This document shows positions 48,501 to 57,500 of a stretch of DNA of 64,000 nt, one piece after another; positions within the stretch are counted from its first letter, which is position 1, and each line of letters begins with the position of its first letter. The translations under genes and the position numbers were made by a program. Below the pieces are notes generated by a model. The model did not search any database and was not told the DNA's origin. It was given only the letters and a program-made list of their open reading frames with translations. Origin of the DNA: Planctomycetota bacterium (GTDB lineage: Bacteria; Planctomycetota; Planctomycetia; Pirellulales; Pirellulaceae); NCBI GenBank assembly GCA_026692905.1, contig JAPLNL010000038.1, positions 62,001 to 126,000 of the forward strand, written 5' to 3'.

Positions 48501-51500
48501 CTTCGGTATCGATACCTCAGGTATGCTCTACGCGTTTGATACTCTTGGTCGACCTGCCCACGTGTTCCCTGACGCTCAGTGGTTTATTCAAACGGCGTCG
48601 ACAAACCCGAGCGGCTTGGCGTTCTCCAATCTCGACGTCAATCTATGGCACCAATCGGCCAATCGTGGAACAGACGCAGGGCACGGGGTTAACATCGCGT
48701 TTGATGGTTCTCGACGCTCGCAAGAGAATGGTGGAAGCAGCTTGTACTTTGGATTTGATAATCCGAACGATACCCAAAAGCAGCCTGGCGATTGGACTGG
48801 AATCAACAATCCGATAGCAAGCTTCCCGGGCTACGACGCTGCCAGAGAAAACACATATGACTTCCCAGGGGGAGCAAAAGGCTCAGTTGTTAGTAATTTG
48901 ATTGATTTGTCGAACTATAGCCCGGGCGACAAACCTACTTTGTACTTCAACTATTACTTAAAAACCGAAAATGCCAACGATGACAATCCTGGTAACGGCA
49001 CGTACATGAGAGATGCGTTCCGCATTTTCGCGAGCGATTCAACCGGTGAGTGGCAACTGCTGGGCACGAATAATTCGCAGTACGATGTAACCAGGTTGAC
49101 TGGAGCGCAAGATGAATTGGACTATCCGTTTTTGGTAGATCCAGTGAATGCACTAAATCGCCAAGTATCGGAACTGTTCGATGCTGGGTCCACATTCAAC
49201 GGCCAAACCGCGCCGGACACTTGGCGACAAGCACGGATCGACTTAAGTCGGTTTGCTGGCCAAAAGGACTTGCGCATTCGGTTTGACATGAGCACGGCAG
49301 GTTCTTTCAACGTCGGTGTTGGAGGTGGTCTTGAATTGATCGCTGTTCCAGCCAGCGATATTCCTACCACAACCGTGGCTCAGCGCCAGTTTGCGGTTGG
49401 CGGACAGACATTCGAATTCGATTTCGGTCTGATGTTGCAAATTCCATCGGGAGCAAGACTGACCAATGGCGATACTTTCGAAGTGGATGGAGTGACTTAT
49501 ACGTTTTCAACCGCCAACAATACGGGAAACAACGTTTTGTTCACGGCAAACGAAGCGGCAGAAACCATCGCTGCACGCATCGTTCCGAAATTGACATTAC
49601 GCGGTTTGACTGCTGCGATCGATCCTGCGACTCCGAGTCGGGTTTCGGTACTGAATGCAGTCAATCCGAATCCTGTTTTGTCTACAAACTTATTGAGCCT
49701 AGGGAACTTCATTGCGGACAGACCTGGCGTCTCGGTTGGGACGAATCCAGTATTGATTCGCAGAGATATGACTGCGATCGAAGTGCGCGATGCCATTCGG
49801 GTTGCTTTTGCTCAAGCGTTTAATGCGATTGGCCAGAAGAGCAATCTGAATTCGATTCGAGTTCAGGATCGTTCAATTATTCTTTACAAGCCTGTAACGA
49901 ATCGGGGGCCGCTCTTGCTATCGGGTAGCTTGCAAGGAGATGAGTTCGGCGAACCGGTCAGCGGCAAAGCTAACACCGTCGGTCAAGGAGCCCAACGCGG
50001 GCAGAACAACCGCTTCGAGGGAGTGTATGTCGACGATCTTGTGATCGGTTTTGCCGAGCGGGGCGAAATGGTCACCTATCAAGCAAATTCCACGACGTCG
50101 GTAACATCTTTTTCAAAGAACCCTCGGCATGAGCCTGCTGCTGGTTACGCTGAGATCGAAACAGGAACCTACCAAGTCGAAGTACGCCGTGGAGCGACCT
50201 ACGGCGCTGGCGGAGCGGCTTTCCCAACCTTGACTCTGGCAAGCTCATTTGACACGAACGATCGTTCATCGCAGCAATTGTCGCTGGTGGCGCCGCGTGG
50301 GTCTCAAGTTTTCGACGGCCAGACATTCCAACTGAGTAACGGTGTGACTATCGCTACCTATGAGTACGACGATACAAGCATTGTCAGTGGTCCTCGCGTA
50401 GGCGTGGCACAAGGCAACGTGCGGGTTCCGTTCTCGAGCCTTGACACAGCAGCCGGTGTTGGACAGAGCATGCGCGACGCGATCAACAGTGCGGCATCAC
50501 GATCCATATTGGATGTGACAGCAGGCATGTCAGACGGAACGGTTTCGGGTGGCACGTTTGTAGGAAAGCCCACTACTTCACGAATCGTCAACATTCACAG
50601 TACGGGCAAGGTTGCCGCGAACAATCTTGGTGGCGCGAATTTTGGAGTGACTCAGTTTACGACCTCGACGGCTCCGACGGGGCCTGGCTACATCCTGTTT
50701 GGTATCGACACCTTCAAATTGAACGAAGCAGGCGACCAGAATCGCGATCGCGATCAGGGACTGGTCATGATCTCGAGCAACATCATCCGCGATGTCTCAG
50801 GGGTTGGCATCGTTGTCGATTCTGGCGCGAGAATCAGTCCGCTTACTCCGCTGGCTGGCGCTTTGCCTCATCCGGGTGCCGCTCGCAACCTATTGCAATT
50901 CAATGCAACCGGCTTGGTTCCAGGACCTGTTATTGTTAACAATCTTATCTATTCTGCAGCCGTTGGTGGAATTCTGTTTAGCGGAGATCAGCGATCGGCA
51001 AACTCCGTGCAAGCTCCAGTACCGTTTGGCCGTATCGTGAACAATACGATTGTCGGACTAAATGGTGCCGGAATTGGTATTAACGTCACTGACAATGCAA
51101 GTCCAACGTTGTTGAACAACATCATTGCATCGAACGCTGTCGGTATCAATGTAGATGCATCAAGTTCGACGACGGTAATTGGTTCGACCCTCTACAAAGG
51201 CAACGCAGCCAATGTCGGCGGGTCCGCCGTATTAGGCAACAAACCGCAACTTCTGTCGGCTAGCGACCCATTGTTCGTCAATGCGGCCGCACGCAATTAC
51301 TATTTGGCTTCGGGAACACGGGCTATCGATAGTTCGGCAGATTCGCAAAACGACCGTCAGGAAATGACCACGGTACGTCAAGTTCTCGGAATCCCAGATA
51401 GCCCGATTTTGGCCCCAGATTTTGACTTAACTGGACAACTCCGAGTAGACGACACCTCCGTTAGCAGCCCAGACGGTACAGGGGCCAATCCGTTCAAGGA

Positions 51501-54500
51501 TCGCGGTGCGTACGATCGCGCCGATTTCTTTGGACCTGTCGCGATCATTCAGCAACCGTTGGATAACGACCCGGATATCGTGGACGTCGATCGTACCAAT
51601 ACCTATATCCGCCTGTCGTCCGGAACACTGAATTCGTTCTCGATATTGCTCTACGAACCAGAGGGAACGGGACCAGATGCCGCCACTGTTACTGACAACT
51701 CGGTTGCCTTGACGGAAAATGGTCGGTTGCTTCGACCTGGAGTGGACTACATTTTCGGATACAACGCTTCTAGCCGAACGATTCGCTTTACTCCTTTGTC
51801 GGGATTCTGGCGTGCGGATAGTACGTATGAAGTTACGCTTGTCAATAAGTTTTCTTACCGTTTAAGTATGCCAAGCGGCAGCACTTTGACAGATGGTCAG
51901 AAGATTACCTTCAATGTTGGTGCAACTCCGGTTGTGATGGAGTTTGATACCGGCAACGGAGTTTCGAGCGGCGCGATTCCAGTTCCATATCAAACGACCT
52001 TTACACCAGCAATGGTTGCGGGTGCGTTATTAAAGGCGTTGAGAACGAGCGGCATTGTTGGCTTAAATGCTTCCGCGATGGCGATTGACCAGATTCTTCT
52101 TAGTGGAGTCAATAGCTTGGCGATATCGCCGGCTTCAACCTCTTTGACTTCCGTTGCGATTCCTGCAATCACCGATGTCGCCCAGAACCCGCTTCAGGCA
52201 AATCGGTCAAGCTCGCTCACGCAGTTCACGATCGTGATGCCAGAGGTCGGCGTCGATTACGGTGACGCGATGCAAAGAACCGCATCGGCGTCTTCATCCG
52301 GAACATTGCAGTCCGACAATGGAGCACGTCACGCGTTGTATCCTTCGGACGTTCCTGTACTTGCCCTTGGGCAGTTTGCGGATGCGGACTTGAATGGAAC
52401 ACCAAGCCCTGCGGCAGATGGTGACGATTTGGGCTCCGCTTTCAGCTTCTCGGCTGGAGTACCACTATCGATTTCCAATCGTGGCTCTACGAGACTCGTG
52501 GTTTCAACACCTGTTTTCCCAGCGGTCGTGGGCAAGACGTTTAGCATCACTGATCCAATCGGCAAGAGTGTTACGTTTGAAGTTACGAACACAACCGTTT
52601 GGGCTTCTGCGACGAACTATGCTGCTGGGGTCTTTATTACGAATGGTGGGTTCCTGTACCGAAGTTTGGTCGCGCACACGTCTGGCGTGTTCGCAACCGA
52701 TCTTGCTGCTGCGAATTGGGTTCTGGCAACCAAAGACACCGTAGGATCGAATCTCGGTGTCAACTTGACGGTTGGCATGACGGCTCAGCAAGCAGCTGCA
52801 GCATTGGCCAATAGTATCTTTGTGAAGGCCATCGATAGAGGCTTGATAAAAGGGATTACATCTGTCCAAGATGGCAATGCAGTTGCCTTGGGAGGTACGT
52901 TTAGCCATGTGTTTGACCTCAGCAATGGAGTTGGGTTTGTTCAGAAGCAAGCCAGCGGTGCAGTCGGAATCGCAGTAGCGTCCGACGTGTCTGGCCTAGC
53001 GGCCGGGCAGACCTTTACCATCCAAGACGGCTCTGGCCGATCGGTGACATTCCAATTCATCAATTCCGTCATTCCGACGCCTCTGCTCGCTGGTAACACA
53101 GCAATCACGCTTGATCTAACGGCCGGCGTACAAACGCAAGCCACGTTGGCGGCAGCCGTTTTGACGGCGATCAATGATGCGATTGTGGCTGGTAAGTTGC
53201 GAATGCCACAAGCTACGCTTGTTGGAAGCACAATTACCGTCAACGCAGACGATGAGGACGGCGTCCAGTTCATCGGTCAATTCAACTCCAAAACACCACC
53301 AGTGACTGTTAGCGTAACATCAACGGACACGGGTTATTTGGACGCTTGGATCGACTGGAACCAGGACAATGATTTCGATGATGTCGGGGAACAAGTCATC
53401 AGTACGGAACCAGTGATCGCGGGGGTGAATACGTTCCGAGTATCGACTCCGACATTAGCCGTGTCTGGTTATACGACAGCTCGATTCCGATTGAGCGCTA
53501 CGGGTGGATTGTTTACAACCGGCCTGGGAATTGGTGGTGAAGTCGAGGACCACATGATCGAGATCCTTCGCGGGACACCACCGACCGCAGTCGACGATAT
53601 CAACTACCAAGTCCTCGAAGACAATACGATTAACATTAGTGCTCCGGGCATACTGTCCAACGATAGCGACGCAGATGGCGATCCATTTACAGTCTTCGAC
53701 AGTAATCTGATCCTTGCGGACGGTGTTCAGCCACTGGTTGCTCCTCGGTTTGCAAAGAGCTTTACTCTCAATGCTGACGGGTCGTTTAGCTACACTCCAC
53801 TCGATAATTTCTTCGGAACATTGCGACTCGATGGATCCATCGATTATACCGATACATTCGTATATCAGGTCACAGATCCGCGACTGGTAAGTAGTCAACC
53901 TGCAACCGTAACGATCACGATCACACCGGTCAACGATAGACCATTTGGAACGAACAAACGTGAGCCGATCAACGAAGACAACAACGGAGTTGCTTATGTA
54001 TTCTCCGCGGCGAGTTTCGGATTCAATGACCCGACCGACGTTCCAGCAAGCAATGCGTTGTTGGAAGTGCAAATACTGACGTTGCCACCAGCGTCCGAGG
54101 GTGTCCTCAGGCTTGGAGCAGCGAATGTAACTGCTGGTCAAGCGATTCCAGTCGCATTGATTCCAACTTTGACATTCACACCGGCAGCGGACTTGAACGG
54201 ACTGAATAGAGGTTCCTTTACATTCAAGGTGCGGGACGATGGAGGAGTTGCGAATTCCGGGTTTGATACGAGTGCCGTCGCAAATACGATTGCGTTCGAC
54301 ATTACGGCTGTAAACGATGCTCCCTCGTTCATTCTTCCCACAACGAACATCACCTTGTCCGAAGATCCGGGTGCTCAGAACCTGACAAACTTCGTTACCA
54401 ACGTGCTAGTTGGACCACCGTCGGCAGCGGATGAAATCGCAACTCAATTGGTTACTTTCCGAGTTCGTGCACTTGATCCAACCCGGTTTGCCGTCCAACC

Positions 54501-57500
54501 TGCAATAACGCCGACATTCATTGGACATGGCGGAAATGGAAATTTCACGTTTACGCTTGCTCCTGATGTGAACAATGTCAACTCCGGACCGATTTTGGTT
54601 GAGTTGCAAGCAGATGACCAAGGCGGACCAGGGACTTTCCCAAATGGCCCGTTGTCGTTGAAACGGACGGTGACGATCAATGTGACACAGGTCAACGATC
54701 CGCCAACGTTTACGATTTCCCAGACCGTCTTCAATACAACCGAAGACGCGCCGAGAACCATTATTCCTGGCTTTGTTTCCAACATCTTGGTTGGACCTGC
54801 GACGGCAGTGGACGAAGTTGCAAATCAAACTGCGACTCCAACCGTTCGAGCGGTAAATCCATTGTTGTTTAGCTCTGGGCCAACATTGAGTGGTTCGGGC
54901 GATTTGGAGTTCCAGCTAGCGCCTGATGTGAATAGCCTATTCACAGATGCATTGGAAATCGTGGTTACGGTTAAGGACAATGGTACACCGGTTGAATCTG
55001 CGTCCAAGACATTGACCATCGTTGCGGCGGCAATCAATGATGCACCGTCTTTCGTGATCAATCCCTTGAAGACGACGATCAATGTTGACGAAGATAATGA
55101 GACATTGACCAACACAACGGAAACCGTTGTGAATGACTTTGCTCTGAATCTTCGACAAGGGCCGGTGACGGCGAGAGACGAAGCCGGATTGGAGTCTGTC
55201 GTTGCTCAAACCTTGTCGTATGATCCAATCATCATTTCGAACCCGTCGATTTTCTCGCAGCTTCCGACAATCGACGCTGCAGGAAGGTTGCATTTCCATA
55301 CCGAGGCAAATCGAAGCGGTTCATCCGTCTTTGTTATTCGCTTGCGAGATAACGGACTTGCCGGTCCACCGCCAAATAGCAACACAGGACCAACTGCAAC
55401 CTATACGATCAATATTCGCGCAGTGAACGACGCACCTGAGTTTACCATACCTGCGTCGACTACCGTCGCTGAGGATCAAGGCGTGGCAACGATTCCAGGC
55501 TTTGCAACCGGAATTCGACCCGGCCCTGCAACAGCCGTGGATGAGAGCACACAGGAGTTAACTTTCATTGTTACTGCTGCGGATCCAAGTGTCTTCACCG
55601 TCCAGCCAACGATTCAGGCGGATGGTACGCTGGTTTTCCAAACGGCAAAAGACGTTAACAATAACACTAGGGATTCCGACGGCGCTCTGCTTAACCGACG
55701 CATTATTGTTTCGCTACGAGATAACGGTTCGAACGTTAGTCCGAACGTGAATCAATCTGCGAATCAGACGTTTACCCTCAATATTAATCCAGTCAATGAT
55801 CCGCCAATTCCGAGCGTGCACGTTCGACCTGGAACTGAAGATACACTGGTAAGCTTTAGCGCTGCGAGCATCATCAATGCCGCATCGCCAGACCGGCCAG
55901 ATGCACCTGGACCAGCAGACGAAAGTGCCCAAATCGTTCGTATGACTCAAATCGAGCGTACAACCGATCGTGGTGGAGTCGTGACGCCGGTATTCGGAAC
56001 AGGACTACAGTCAGATCAAATCCTTAGCTTCACTTACAATCCGCCACTGAACTACGTTGGCGATGATTTGATTCGCTACGTTGTAACGGACGATGGCAGC
56101 CCGCAGCAGAGCGCCACTGGTACCATTACAATCCAGTTGGCTCCTGTGAATGATCCGCCGCAGTTTATTCCGGGCAGCGATATAGCCGTCCAAGAAGACT
56201 CGGTCGCATTTTCGGCACCTTGGGCGTCAGCGATCTTTGCTGGACCACCGAGTGCAGTTGATGAGCTAAACGGAGTTCCTCCGTTGACTCCAGCTCAAAC
56301 CGTGAGCTTTGCGATTACAACAGACAACAATGCACTTTTTGCGGTGTTGCCTGCAGTTAGCCCGACAGGAGTACTGACCTTTACGTTGGCGAAGGATGCA
56401 AACGGTCGAGCTATCGTTGATGTGACTGCTGTCGATAGTGGCTTGGGATTATTTCCGGACATCAATCGATCAGCAGTGGCCAAGCTTACTATCGTCGCAA
56501 ATGCAGTTAATGACGCTCCTGGCTTTAATGTCATCGGAAACGTAACCGTTGATGAAGACTCGAATCGTTACACTGGCGCTGCCATCAAGGATATTGTTCC
56601 TGCCGAAGGGATGAACAGCACACCGCCGACTGGCAGTGATGAGGTCGGCCAAGTGATTTCCATCATTACGTCGAACAACAATACAAGCTTGTTCTCGGTC
56701 CAACCTACTGTAAGTTCCACGGGCGTCCTTGAGTTCGTTCCTGCCCAGGATGCGTTTGGCACCGCAATCGTCAGTGTCATTGCTCGCGACAATGGTGCGA
56801 ATACTCTGCCAAACGTGAACCAGTCGGCAGCAAAGACCTTTACGATCACGTTGACCCCGAAAAATGATGCACCGATTGCAGTTAACGATCGATACACAAC
56901 TGGTGAAGACACTGTTTTGACAGTCAACGCACCAGGATTGCTGACGAACGACCGAGATGTCGATTTACCAAACGACACCATTACGGTCGCATCATCTCAG
57001 TCGACGAGCACGTTGGGAGCCATTGTTCGTGTTTTGCCAAATGGTCAATTCACGTACGATTCTCGCAATGCGGCTCAATTGCAGAGACTTGTCGATGGCG
57101 AGACTGCCGTTGACACATTTACCTACACAATCAAAGATGCGGCCGGTGTTCTGAGTAATCTCGCCACGGTGACAGTTACTGTATCCGGCAGTAATGACAA
57201 CCCTATCGCGGTCGACGATAAATTCAGCGTCCCCTTCGGCACATCGCAATTGCTAAACGTTCTCGCGAACGACCGTGATCCAGATACCTCGATCGATCCG
57301 CGAACCGTTGAGATCGGTCAGTTGGCCGCACACGGTACCGCGATCGCTCAATCAACAGGCCGAATCGATTATCGCCCTGCGGCTGGTTTCCGAGGAGTGG
57401 ATACGTTTACCTATCGTGTACGAGATGCTCTCGGGGCGATCTCCAACGAAGCGACGGTCACGGTTACGATCAACACGCCCCCTGTCGCTGTTGCTGACTT